This document shows, in pieces, positions 9,281 to 18,469 of a stretch of 64,000 nt of DNA (the stretch's first letter is position 1; each line of letters opens with the position of its first letter). The stretch is from Paenibacillus sp. MSJ-34 (lineage in GTDB: Bacteria; Bacillota; Bacilli; Paenibacillales; Paenibacillaceae). The notes under the pieces are model-generated. The model saw nothing but the letters and a program-made list of their open reading frames with translations, was not told the DNA's origin and searched no databases. A program made the translations under genes and the position numbers. The DNA is taken from contig NZ_JAHLPR010000028.1 in the NCBI RefSeq assembly GCF_018918005.1, positions 1 to 64,000 on the forward strand. Direction: 5' to 3'.

Positions 9281-12100
9281 TTAAAAAATCGTGGAACCTA
9301 GTGCTTCTTTGGCAGGCACATTGAGAGATGGGACGGAGATATTCTCCATCAACCGAAGCAGCATCACCGTCGCTTCTGCGCGGGTAGCCGTTTCGTTCGG
9401 CACAAAACGGTTTCCGCCGCGTCCATCGACAATGCCAAGTTTGCGGATGGCTTCAACGGCCCCTTTCGCCCACTGCGGAATCGCTTCATCATCGGCAAAA
9501 CCGGGTAACGCATTCGCGTTAAGCTCCAGTTGTAGCGCCCGGGCGACCATCACCGCCATTTCTACGCGTGTGATCTGCGTGTTTGGCCGGAAGCTGCCAT
9601 CGCTGAATCCAACCACGATGCCCGCTTGTACGGCCTGCGCAACAGCTTGCTTGGCCCATCCGCCGATCCGGTCATGATCCGTGAAAGTTAGCGCAGAACC
9701 GTTACCTGCCAGTTTCATAGCACCTGCCAGCATCACGGTAAACTCGGCGCGGGTGACCGGATGGTTCGGTTTAAATGCGCCGTCTGGATAACCGCTGACG
9801 ATGCCTTTCGCTGTGGCGCGCTTGATGTAGCTTTCCGCCCAATGTCCGGCGATGTCTGTTATTTCAATAACCGGTTCGGTTGGCTTTGGCACATCTCGAT
9901 AAATGGTCAACGTATATTTTTTCTTCGTGCCATTCTCCGCTTGTACCGTTAGTTCAATCGTATTGTCGCCTTCCTCCAGATCGACTTTCACCCTGTCGGT
10001 TATGACTTTTTTATCGTGTAGAATTACTTTGGCTGCGGAATGCGCCTCTTTTACTACAAGTTCCACTTGTTCGGCTTCTGTACGTGCCGTATATTCTGTT
10101 GTTCCCGAAGCAAAGGATGGGCTGAGCTTCAACGGTTTGCCTCCCGCCCATACTTGCAGGTCCGCAAGATCCGCATTGTTGGATAACATACGACCGCCCC
10201 CGCCACCACCGGAACCGCTGTTACCTCCTGGTGCTCTTGGGGTCGCTATCGCTACATTAGAGAAATCGCTGGCCCCCTTCACAGTGATAGCCTTCACTAC
10301 AAATGCATACGTTGTTCCATTCGTCAATCCCGTGACGATGTAGGAGTTCGCTGTAACATTCGATTGAATGAGCTTCCAGTTCGCCGGATCGACAGGAGCT
10401 GATGTGCCTTCCGCTTGGTAAACGGCGTAAGTCACGCTGCCTGTTCCCGTGACAGCATCCCACTTTAATGTAACGGAACGATCAGCTGCCGAAGCTGTTA
10501 AATTCGCCGGTGCAGGTATCGTTGCAATCGTATAATGCTCCTCCAGCACTTCACTGTCCAGCATGCCGTTCTTTACGGCAATCGCCTTAATCGTCATCTC
10601 TGTTGTCACTTCGATGGGCGCGGTATATTCGATGCTGCTGCTAGTAGGCGTGCTGCCGTCCGTTGTGTAGTAGATCATTGCATCGTTCGTATACGTGCTC
10701 AACGTCACCGTTGTACCAGCCAAGACTGCACCGCCCGCGGGACTGGCGACTGGCTTCGATACTTGCTCTGGCTCCGCTTCTTGTGAGAGCGTGATCGTAT
10801 ACGTTTTACTTTCTTGCAAATAAGGGGATACTTTCACTTGAACAACTGTTTGTTCACCTTCAACTTCGACCTTGACTCCTTCGACCTGATCGGATTGTCG
10901 CTTACCATTCACATACACATCGGCATACTCCGGGTTTTCCAATGTAGCCAGCACATTCACTGAAGTGACGCTATTATCAATTAGAACAGTGTATTCCTGC
11001 TCCGAAACATCAAACAAGAACTCCAATTCTCCACCACTTTGATCGGTCAGTTTGATCGTTTTGAGATCACTTGTTGGAATGTTGAGTTGACCTGAACGAT
11101 TATCACCCCAGGCCACGATCGTCCCATCCTCTTTCAAGGCAAGCGAATGATAGAATCCCGCTGCAATCGCGATCACGCCGCTTTTCGCTGCATCAGGTAC
11201 AACCGTTTGTCCGTGGTCGTCCGATTCTGTGTTGTCTGAAATGCCCCAGGCAATGACAGAGCCGTCAGACTTCAAGGCAAGAGAATGTACATACCCTGCC
11301 GCAATGGCGACAACCCCGCTTTTCGCTTCCTCCGGCACAAAAGATTCTCCGAACTCGTTTCTCCCCCAAGCAAACACCTCCCCCGATTCAGTTAATGCCA
11401 AAGAATGATGAGCTCCTGTACTAATGGCTACTGCCTTGCCCTGCACCTCTTCAGGCACATTGAGTTTTCCCCTTCCCCGATCTCCCCACGCAATCACATC
11501 TCCGTCTTCTTTTAGCGCTAAAGAATGCCAATATCCCGCTGCAATCGCGATCACGCCGCTTTTCGCTGTATCAGGTACATTCGCTTGTCCGTAGTCGTTT
11601 CTCCCCCAGGCAATGACTTTCCCCGAAGATGTGAGGGCTAACGAATGGAAGGCACCAGGTCCCGCAGCAATGGCTACGATATCGCTCTTCGCTTCCTCCG
11701 GCACATCGGTTCCCTCTGCTCCCCCCCAGGCGATGACCTCGCCGCTTACTGTGAGAGCCAGGGAGTGATTATCTCCCGCGCTCACCGAGACAATATTGGA
11801 CTGCGCTTCATCGGGGACTTCAATGGGGACCATGGTTTTGTCAATTTTATTCTCCCCCCAGGCGAGCACTTTCCCGTCCGCTGTTAAAGCTAAGGAATGA
11901 TTCCGCCCTCCTGCGATTTGCAGGATTCCTCCCGAACGATCACTCAAGGCTGGATGAAAACTCCCTTGAGCAGACACGTTGTCATAGGGTACCGTGATCA
12001 GAAACGACTGGATGAGCAGCAAAGCGATGCACAACCTCACCAAGCCGCTCCTCCTATTGCTTTTATATGATTGTTTCATGCTTTTTCCCCATGGATTCAT
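9281..12100 (-). CDS. Secreted RCC1-repeat / Fn3 / cadherin-like SLH surface protein
   Basis: A 939-residue exported protein. The start has AAGGAGG eleven bases upstream and a signal peptide (LCIALLLIQSFLITV, ending near SAQG). About seven RCC1 units follow (residues about 50-350; motif HSLALTxxGxVIAWG). Then come a cadherin-like module (about 350-445), one chitobiase-C-terminal-like module (about 446-530), an Fn3 domain (about 530-630), a Gly-rich linker, a second cadherin-like module and three SLH domains (about 755-925). The 3' half is almost identical in DNA to the upstream parts of 6052-9206. RCC1 propellers are best known from eukaryotic regulators; here they must act outside the cell, perhaps in binding, but the ligand is unknown. 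It lies 153 bp downstream of the LuxR-type gene on the same strand. Confidence 0.9.
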   Translation of the reverse strand: MNPWGKSMKQSYKSNRRSGLVRLCIALLLIQSFLITVPYDNVSAQGSFHPALSDRSGGILQIAGGRNHSLALTADGKVLAWGENKIDKTMVPIEVPDEAQSNIVSVSAGDNHSLALTVSGEVIAWGGAEGTDVPEEAKSDIVAIAAGPGAFHSLALTSSGKVIAWGRNDYGQANVPDTAKSGVIAIAAGYWHSLALKEDGDVIAWGDRGRGKLNVPEEVQGKAVAISTGAHHSLALTESGEVFAWGRNEFGESFVPEEAKSGVVAIAAGYVHSLALKSDGSVIAWGISDNTESDDHGQTVVPDAAKSGVIAIAAGFYHSLALKEDGTIVAWGDNRSGQLNIPTSDLKTIKLTDQSGGELEFLFDVSEQEYTVLIDNSVTSVNVLATLENPEYADVYVNGKRQSDQVEGVKVEVEGEQTVVQVKVSPYLQESKTYTITLSQEAEPEQVSKPVASPAGGAVLAGTTVTLSTYTNDAMIYYTTDGSTPTSSSIEYTAPIEVTTEMTIKAIAVKNGMLDSEVLEEHYTIATIPAPANLTASAADRSVTLKWDAVTGTGSVTYAVYQAEGTSAPVDPANWKLIQSNVTANSYIVTGLTNGTTYAFVVKAITVKGASDFSNVAIATPRAPGGNSGSGGGGGGRMLSNNADLADLQVWAGGKPLKLSPSFASGTTEYTARTEAEQVELVVKEAHSAAKVILHDKKVITDRVKVDLEEGDNTIELTVQAENGTKKKYTLTIYRDVPKPTEPVIEITDIAGHWAESYIKRATAKGIVSGYPDGAFKPNHPVTRAEFTVMLAGAMKLAGNGSALTFTDHDRIGGWAKQAVAQAVQAGIVVGFSDGSFRPNTQITRVEMAVMVARALQLELNANALPGFADDEAIPQWAKGAVEAIRKLGIVDGRGGNRFVPNETATRAEATVMLLRLMENISVPSLNVPAKEALGSTIF

Positions 12101-12253
12101 CTCTTACAAATCCTCCTTCAGGTTAATCTCTTTATAGCTTCATCTGATTTATTATACAAACTTCCAATCCCTTTGTGATCAACCCTGCCTGTCACAAAAA
12201 TCACAAAGGTTGAAGAAGGGGGTGGAGTTTATTTGGATAAAAAAAGGAACGAA

Positions 12254-14815
12254 TCAGAACAACTGCAGTGTTCTGGCACGTTCCAACGCTTGTAATCGAT
12301 TTTTGGATTGCAATTTTCCATAGATGTTGTTAATATGTGTTTTTATGGTTGATAAGGAAACATTCAGCTTGAGTGCTATTTCTTTATTAGACATTCCCGT
12401 TTCCATCAACCGAAGCACGCTTTGTTGTCTGTCTGTTAAAACGACCACCGTTCCTTCATGGGGAGTACCGGCTTCCCTTTCGACTTGCGGAATCAGTCTC
12501 CGCAGCCGTTTCACATAGGATAAAGACACCTTATAGCTGGGGCGGCGATGCTGTTTTTGACGCAGTTGGATATATTGATCCAATAATTGGCCAACAGGTG
12601 CTCCTTCGTCAACAAAGGTTCGAATGTACCCTTCTGGCCACGCCAATGCAAGCGCTTCTTCCAACACGTCCATGGAGTCCGAAATCTTTCCTTGTAAGGA
12701 TAGGATCATACTCTTGTGAACGAGCAGACGAATTCGGTCGCTTTGCCGTCCTTCTTCTATTGACAGCTGGAGTAGACGCTCCGTCAATGCTGCGGCTTCT
12801 TCCATTTTTCCTTGCTCCGCCAATATAGAGGCCAGTAAATCGTATTCCTTGATCATGGATACCGGAATTTCATCACGGAATCGCAAGCGGCTCTTTCTCA
12901 GCCATTGTCTCACCGGTTTCTCTTCTCTATGCATCCTGCCCAGCATGGCGCGAAACGAGGCGATTTTCCCGGACAAACGCGAATTCGCCGTCTTGGACGT
13001 GAGTTGGGTTAGCTCGCGTAATATGTGCTTTGACGTCGCCTCGTCTCCTTGTACGGCGGCAATGCGGGCAAGCCATAGCGCTGCGATGGTCGCCAAGCTT
13101 CGATGATCATGCAATCTTCCAATATCATAGGCTTGGCGCATCAGCTTTTCCGCTTCGACCAAGCGATTTCGTTCGTACTGCATTTTGCCTAAGTCGATAT
13201 AAAGATGAGCAACAAAATAGACATTTCGGGTTTCAGACCAAATCGACAGCAAGGACGTCAACACCTGCTCCGCCAATCGAAGGCTGTCATCCGACACGTA
13301 AATATCCCACACCGGATGATAGCCATCCTCGTCGCTCCCAAACTCAATGAAGAAATCGCCTTCCGGATGCTTCTCGACATATTCATGTGAAAATTGAACG
13401 GCATATTCAAAATCACGATCCAAAAACGTGCGAAATGCAGCCAGAAAAGCGAGTCCGGCTTGCAATGTTTCGGCTTCTTCAGGAGGAAGGGGATCTGTGT
13501 CCTCTTCTAGCCTGCGAACCGCTTGCCAATACCCGTCAGTGGCCGCTTCGACATGCCCGGACAAGTACTGGGAAGCGAGTTTTGTCAACAGCATCATCGG
13601 TCTGGCAAATAACAGCGTGTCGGGAATTGCGTTTAACCACTTGCAAAGCGTCGTCCATTCATTGGTCATCAGCTCCGGTGTCATCACCTCTATCAATGAT
13701 AGCGCATGTTCATAATCGGCAGCCGCAAGGTAATGATCTACCGCTTCATGCGGATAACCGTTCTCTTCCAACCATTTTCCCGCTGTCATGTGAAGTGTTT
13801 GCCATTGCCGCGGCTCGCGCATTTTCAACTGCGCCGTCAAAAATTGCCGAAATAAATGATGATACCTGTACCACTCCCGCCACTCGTCCAAAGCTACAAG
13901 AAACAAGCTTTCCTTGTCTAATTGTTGCAGATACGCATGACTTTCGGCTATACCGGTTACCGCTTGACAAAGTTCGCCCTTCATCCGGTCCAAAATGGAA
14001 GTATAGAGTAAAAATTGCTGCATCGTTGCGGATTGTCGGGCTAACACCTCATCAAAGAAGTAATCCGATATATCACGTTCCGTCCCCGCCATCTTCCGGA
14101 TTAGAGATACGGGATCGGTATGTTCGTGCATTGACAAGACCGCCAGTCGCATCGCCACTGCCCAACCCTCTGTCTTTTTTTGTACGGTCGCCACATCTTC
14201 ATTGGATAATTGTATACCACCGCACTTCGCAAAAAATTCAGTCGTTTCGTCCGGCACAAACCGGAGATCGCTCGCCTCCAACGAGATCAGCCTATTTTCT
14301 GCTCGTAGTCTGGAAAGAGGAAGCGCTGGAGAATTTCGGCTTGCAAGATAGAGATGGACATGTAGTGGTAAACGTTCCAGCAGATAAGTGACGCCCTGCA
14401 AGATGGACGTTTCTTCGATATGATGAAAGTCATCCCATACGAGCACCATCGTGTGTGAAATGCGATGTAGCCCGTTGATGAGCGCAGCAATCAGTGACAC
14501 ACCCGATGGATCTTCTGCGGCATGACGAAGGACGTCCTGTTGGTCAAAAGACGGATAAGCTTGTTTTAACGCTGCAATGGTATGTGCCCAGAAGCGCGTG
14601 CGATCATTATCCCCTTGATCAAGCGAGACCCAGGCGACGGGATTTTCCAGCGTCATCACCCATTCGCCGAGCAATGTCGTTTTGCCATACCCGGCTGGAG
14701 CTGAGATCAAAGTAAGCGTGCGATCTAACCCTTCATGCAAACGCCGGGTGAGACGGGAACGCACAACAAGCGAGCTTCGCGATCGAGGAATATGCAGTTT
14801 CGTGGCTATGATCAT
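12254..14815 (-). CDS. MalT-like (LAL-type) ATP-dependent LuxR-family transcriptional regulator
   Basis: A cytoplasmic regulator of 853 residues. It has an N-terminal STAND-type ATPase with Walker A APAGYGKTT at about residues 39-47, a Walker-B-like LVWDDFHH, a long helical TPR-like middle (about 380-720) and a C-terminal LuxR helix-turn-helix (MSNKEIALKLNVSLSTIKTH, about residues 810-830). The length is normal for the MalT/LAL group, which bind an inducer and ATP before activating transcription. I chose the ATG at 14815 because GGGAGGGGGG lies seven bases upstream; a start 27 bp earlier has no such site. It is transcribed toward the adjacent SLH genes, so control of them is plausible but unproven. 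Confidence 0.92.
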   Translation of the reverse strand: MIIATKLHIPRSRSSLVVRSRLTRRLHEGLDRTLTLISAPAGYGKTTLLGEWVMTLENPVAWVSLDQGDNDRTRFWAHTIAALKQAYPSFDQQDVLRHAAEDPSGVSLIAALINGLHRISHTMVLVWDDFHHIEETSILQGVTYLLERLPLHVHLYLASRNSPALPLSRLRAENRLISLEASDLRFVPDETTEFFAKCGGIQLSNEDVATVQKKTEGWAVAMRLAVLSMHEHTDPVSLIRKMAGTERDISDYFFDEVLARQSATMQQFLLYTSILDRMKGELCQAVTGIAESHAYLQQLDKESLFLVALDEWREWYRYHHLFRQFLTAQLKMREPRQWQTLHMTAGKWLEENGYPHEAVDHYLAAADYEHALSLIEVMTPELMTNEWTTLCKWLNAIPDTLLFARPMMLLTKLASQYLSGHVEAATDGYWQAVRRLEEDTDPLPPEEAETLQAGLAFLAAFRTFLDRDFEYAVQFSHEYVEKHPEGDFFIEFGSDEDGYHPVWDIYVSDDSLRLAEQVLTSLLSIWSETRNVYFVAHLYIDLGKMQYERNRLVEAEKLMRQAYDIGRLHDHRSLATIAALWLARIAAVQGDEATSKHILRELTQLTSKTANSRLSGKIASFRAMLGRMHREEKPVRQWLRKSRLRFRDEIPVSMIKEYDLLASILAEQGKMEEAAALTERLLQLSIEEGRQSDRIRLLVHKSMILSLQGKISDSMDVLEEALALAWPEGYIRTFVDEGAPVGQLLDQYIQLRQKQHRRPSYKVSLSYVKRLRRLIPQVEREAGTPHEGTVVVLTDRQQSVLRLMETGMSNKEIALKLNVSLSTIKTHINNIYGKLQSKNRLQALERARTLQLF

Positions 14816-14986
14816 GGCTTGCCCCCCTCCCTTATTTGGCAACCGTCATAAGATATGAACATTTTTTCTATTATTTTACCAAAAAACTTTTATTTAGGTA
14901 GGGCCTTATCGGAGCATGTCAAATCACTTCGATCGACAATGCTGGGGGTACTATTAACTTGAAATAGAATGGAGTACATCTTTCCG

Positions 14987-16156
14987 CTAGTCGATGACAG
15001 GAAGGCGGACGATAAAGCCTTTCATCGTTTGCTCACGACTGTATTCAATCGTTCCCTCATGCTTTTTAATAATGGATAATGTTATGGACAGACCTAGACC
15101 TGTGCCTGCCTTATTCTTCCTTCTGCCTTCCGAAGTTCTATAAAACGGTTCAAAGATAAATGGAATGTGTTTTTCATCTATACCATCTCCGGTGTCCATA
15201 ATTGAAACGAAACACTCGCCTTCTTGACTTGTGCATGTGATGATCACTTTTCCTTGTGGCTTGTTGTACATAATAGCGTTCTCGACCAGATTGCTAATGG
15301 CTCTCTGGATTAAAAGATCGTTCCCGTATATCTCAACACCAGGATGGTTGTGGATTTCAATAGAAATTGTCTGTCTTGAAGCTAAATCGTTTAATTCACT
15401 CACTACTTTACGGATCAGCGAACCAACTTCAATCACATCCTTATCCGGGTCATTATTTTTAGCCAGTACAAGCAGTTCATTGATCATATGATTCATTCGT
15501 TTTAACGTCTTTTCAAAAATGTCCGAGAGCTGCTGATAATCTTCCATAGTCGCGGATGGGTCACTCCTCAAGACTTCCAGATTCGTCTTCAAAATCGTCA
15601 AGGGAGTTCTAAATTCATGAGCGGCATTGGCCATAAAACGATCTTGCTGTTGAAAAGCATGTTCTATTTTTTTCAGCATGGTATTGAACGATTCCGTTAA
15701 TTCTTTCAATTCATCATTGGGCAGTTCCTTAACAGGAAGCTGCACAGACAAATCGTTGGCATTGATTTTCATAAGCCGTTCACTCAATAAACGCACTGGC
15801 CACAGACTTCTTTTGGAGAGATAAAACGCCCCGACCCCACCTAATATAATCATGATGATCAGACAGATCAGCGAAAAAAGGAGAACTTGTCCTTTAAATG
15901 CGATCAATTCAGATGAAAAGCTTACATCCGATATGAGCATTCCCTCTTCGTTTACCTGATTCACTTCAATGGTGGGTACGATCACTTCTTGGTCTTGTGG
16001 AAGCAGTATATCGTTAGGCTTCACATGGACGGCAGGAAGCATAATTTGCACGAAAATATTGAGCGAAACCATCAGAAACACACCTGTCAATATGATTAAA
16101 CCCAGGTTCCACAACACGATTGTTCCTGCCAATGTAAGCCGCCTGCTTTTCGTCAT
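14987..16156 (-). CDS. Two-component sensor histidine kinase with HAMP domain
   Basis: A membrane sensor kinase of 389 residues. Two membrane helices (about 9-40 and 86-113) enclose a short extracellular loop of about 45 residues. A HAMP linker follows, then a HisKA domain with the phospho-accepting His180 (ANAAHEFRTPLT), and an HATPase domain with N, G1 and G2 boxes (LVENAIMYN, DTGDGI, GTGLGLSI). The ATG overlaps the TGA of the response-regulator gene by four bases, so the two are translationally coupled. The signal is unknown. The secreted protein gene just upstream in the same operon is a candidate sensor partner or target (inference). Confidence 0.94.
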   Translation of the reverse strand: MTKSRRLTLAGTIVLWNLGLIILTGVFLMVSLNIFVQIMLPAVHVKPNDILLPQDQEVIVPTIEVNQVNEEGMLISDVSFSSELIAFKGQVLLFSLICLIIMIILGGVGAFYLSKRSLWPVRLLSERLMKINANDLSVQLPVKELPNDELKELTESFNTMLKKIEHAFQQQDRFMANAAHEFRTPLTILKTNLEVLRSDPSATMEDYQQLSDIFEKTLKRMNHMINELLVLAKNNDPDKDVIEVGSLIRKVVSELNDLASRQTISIEIHNHPGVEIYGNDLLIQRAISNLVENAIMYNKPQGKVIITCTSQEGECFVSIMDTGDGIDEKHIPFIFEPFYRTSEGRRKNKAGTGLGLSITLSIIKKHEGTIEYSREQTMKGFIVRLPVID

Positions 16157-16842
16157 TTTGGCAACTCCTCAATTTGTTTGTTCAGTTGATAGCCGTACCC
16201 TGGCACTGTATTCAAAAAGTTTGCATGGATAACGGATCTTATCTTACTACGCAAAGTCGTAATATGTACCCTGACGGAACTGGAAAAAGGGTCCGCATGC
16301 TGATCCCACACATGTTCAACCAATTGTTCAGAAGAGATAACTTGATCGGGATGAGATAAAAAATACTGTAATATGGCAAACTCCTTACGAGTGAGTGTCA
16401 ACTGTTGCCCAGCGCAAGTTGCTGTCTTCGTAATCGGATTCAACTCGATAGGGCCATAAGTGAGCAACGGGCTTTCTCGTAAAAGATCACGTCTCAATAA
16501 GGCGCGTATTCTTGCTTTCAGTTCTTCAAAATCAAATGGTTTACCAAGATAATCGTCCGCTCCCAAATTCAATCCTTTCACACGAGAAGATGTATCAGAA
16601 AGCGCTGTTAGAATCAGCACTCTGATTTGTTTGGACAGATGTCGTATGTGTTGCAGCACGTCTAACCCATTCCTATCTGGCAAGTTTAAATCCAAGATGA
16701 TGATATCGTAGGCATGGATTTCCGCCAGGTGACAGCCTTCTTCTCCATCTAATGCAATATCTACCGCAAATCCTTCCATTTCCAATCCTTTTTTAATCGC
16801 ATTGGCCAAATCTTGCTCATCTTCAATTACCAGCATCCGCAT
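16153..16842 (-). CDS. OmpR/PhoB-family response regulator
   Basis: A DNA-binding response regulator of 229 residues. The receiver domain has the acidic pair Glu7-Asp8, the phosphorylatable Asp51 (IIILDLNLPDRNG) and a C-terminal Lys (GKPFDFEE). A winged-helix effector domain follows (about 125-225; LTRKEFAILQYFLSH, VHITTLRSKI). I prefer the ATG at 16842 (MRMLVIEDE), with GAGGTGAG upstream, over one 18 bp earlier. It is the partner of the kinase at 14987-16156 and lies 48 bp downstream of the secreted protein gene. Confidence 0.95.
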   Translation of the reverse strand: MRMLVIEDEQDLANAIKKGLEMEGFAVDIALDGEEGCHLAEIHAYDIIILDLNLPDRNGLDVLQHIRHLSKQIRVLILTALSDTSSRVKGLNLGADDYLGKPFDFEELKARIRALLRRDLLRESPLLTYGPIELNPITKTATCAGQQLTLTRKEFAILQYFLSHPDQVISSEQLVEHVWDQHADPFSSSVRVHITTLRSKIRSVIHANFLNTVPGYGYQLNKQIEELPK

Positions 16843-16890
16843 CTTTTGCTCACCTCTCATAAAACAATGTAGTCGGGGAATGGTTTTTGT

Positions 16891-17502
16891 TTAGATCGTG
16901 ATATTTCCGGTGACTGTCACTTGATGGGTATCGGTATTGTAAATCCCCACTCGATAGTTGTCAGCGACATTCACTACAAAGGTTCGACTATCGGCACCGC
17001 CTGTAAAGTTCACATAAAAAAATGTATTGTCCGAGTCGATTAAACCAACTCGAAGTGTAGCGTCCCGAGGCAGCCATGTCAATGATATGGTTACCTCTTC
17101 GTTCCGAGTCAAATACCACGGGTTTCCAGACCCATCACTTATTGTGGCAAGTGATGATCCCGGCAAGTTGAAGTTAACCGGATAAGTAGCCTGTACACCA
17201 ACATCGTCAGAATCCCCAAGATTCAATTCAATGATGTTTTCCTCTGATAGTTGAATTTTGTGTACCGGCTGCCCGTCCACAGTGACATCACTTGAAGTTG
17301 GGTTTGTGTCATTCACTTGAGAAATTGCTTGTTGATTTACTGTAACAGCTCCAGAAGACTGACCCGAAATATCCTCTGACTTCGAAACAACATCACTCGT
17401 TTGAATCGTTACTGGCAGCGCATCATTTGCCAAGGCAAATGCGGTCATGGGCAACACGGTTATCAACAAAACAGCCGTAATTAAAAAACGTTTCATTCTC
17501 AT
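16891..17502 (-). CDS. Secreted protein of unknown function in a two-component operon
   Basis: I do not recognise the family. The 203-residue product has a clear signal peptide (RFLITAVLLITVLPMTAFALA, cleaved near AFALA-ND), a Ser/Thr/Val-rich segment (about 25-85) and a beta-rich C-terminal part (about 100-203; WYLTRNEEVTISLTWLPRD, NYRVGIYNTDTHQVTVTG) that resembles a small beta-sandwich. There is no membrane anchor or SLH domain, so it is probably released or wall-associated. AGGTG lies six bases before the ATG at 17502. It is the first gene of an operon with the response regulator and kinase, which suggests that it takes part in signal perception or is the output of the system. Confidence 0.8.
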   Translation of the reverse strand: MRMKRFLITAVLLITVLPMTAFALANDALPVTIQTSDVVSKSEDISGQSSGAVTVNQQAISQVNDTNPTSSDVTVDGQPVHKIQLSEENIIELNLGDSDDVGVQATYPVNFNLPGSSLATISDGSGNPWYLTRNEEVTISLTWLPRDATLRVGLIDSDNTFFYVNFTGGADSRTFVVNVADNYRVGIYNTDTHQVTVTGNITI

Positions 17503-18469
17503 TTTTTTCACCTCATTTTTTCTTTTCCCCGACTACTTAACCACAGTGTATTTGATCTGTTGTTAAATTTTTGTTAAGACAGCTGTATTTCAGAAAAAGA
17601 GGAAGTCAGCTGAGGAACTTCTGGGGCGAGAACGATGCTTACGGTTATCGAGGCAGTCACGAGCCCCATCAAACATGATACTGTCCACCCAAACCTGCCA
17701 GTAAAACCGGTAGCTTTTCCGATGACAACCGGCAGTCGATCCGTTAAATCCACGACGATCTGACAGAGTCACCGCCGTAGATGGCGGGGAAGCAGATAGA
17801 GAAGAGTCAGTACATGATCGCAAGGCCCAAATAAAATTCGCGCGAGTGTGCGCCCATGTTGAGGGATACGATCAAATTCGCCTTGCCGGTAATATCCATG
17901 AATCCGATAGTTAACGCCGGAGCGCCTGCGCGGGCGTTAGACCGACGGAAACAGCCGCCTTGGGTTGTCCACGCGCACACCTTCCTGTCTTCAAATCGGC
18001 CCCGTACCACCACCCCATTTTCGTTCTCGACGGACTAGGGGAGTTCGTTTACAAACAGAATAGTCACGCGATCCGCAAAGCCGAATTGTTCTGCCTGTTT
18101 TTGCAGACGGTGCACAAATATGAGGTCAACGGGCGACCCTCTTTTTTTTCTAATCGATAATCTATAAATCATGAATAAGAGAGTCGTATTTACGTTAGAT
18201 CATCCAACTTTGGCGAATGCTGCGAGCGGATCTATAAAAACCTGCTTCTACCTTCATGCCAGCAAGTACGGGAAGTATGTTCAAGAAGACTGCGGCAGTT
18301 GCGGTCATGTACTAGACATCCTCACCTATCGAATAACTTAGTAATGTCGTAACCTGAATCTTGATTTCACCTCACGATAATTTGCAACAGCATAACTGCC
18401 AATGGAATAAGAATCCACCCAATAGGAAATAATGATAATGATGAGATGTGAGAATCTGGAGGTTCGTCG
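17503..18469. other. Long gap without a recognised gene
   Basis: About 970 bp separate the secreted-protein gene from the germination operon. Only short, mutually overlapping frames are present. The best is 18171-18341 on the plus strand (56 residues, ATG, with a CGSCG cysteine motif), but it has no family match that I know and no good ribosome binding site. The region probably holds promoters for both flanking operons and decayed DNA. Confidence 0.5.

Noticed and set aside
13387..14391. A 334-codon open frame on the plus strand
   Set aside because: It lies wholly antisense to the well-supported MalT-like regulator, has no ribosome binding site and no recognisable domain.
18171..18341. 56-residue Cys-containing small protein
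   Set aside because: No ribosome binding site, no known family and an isolated position; kept only as a note on the gap.
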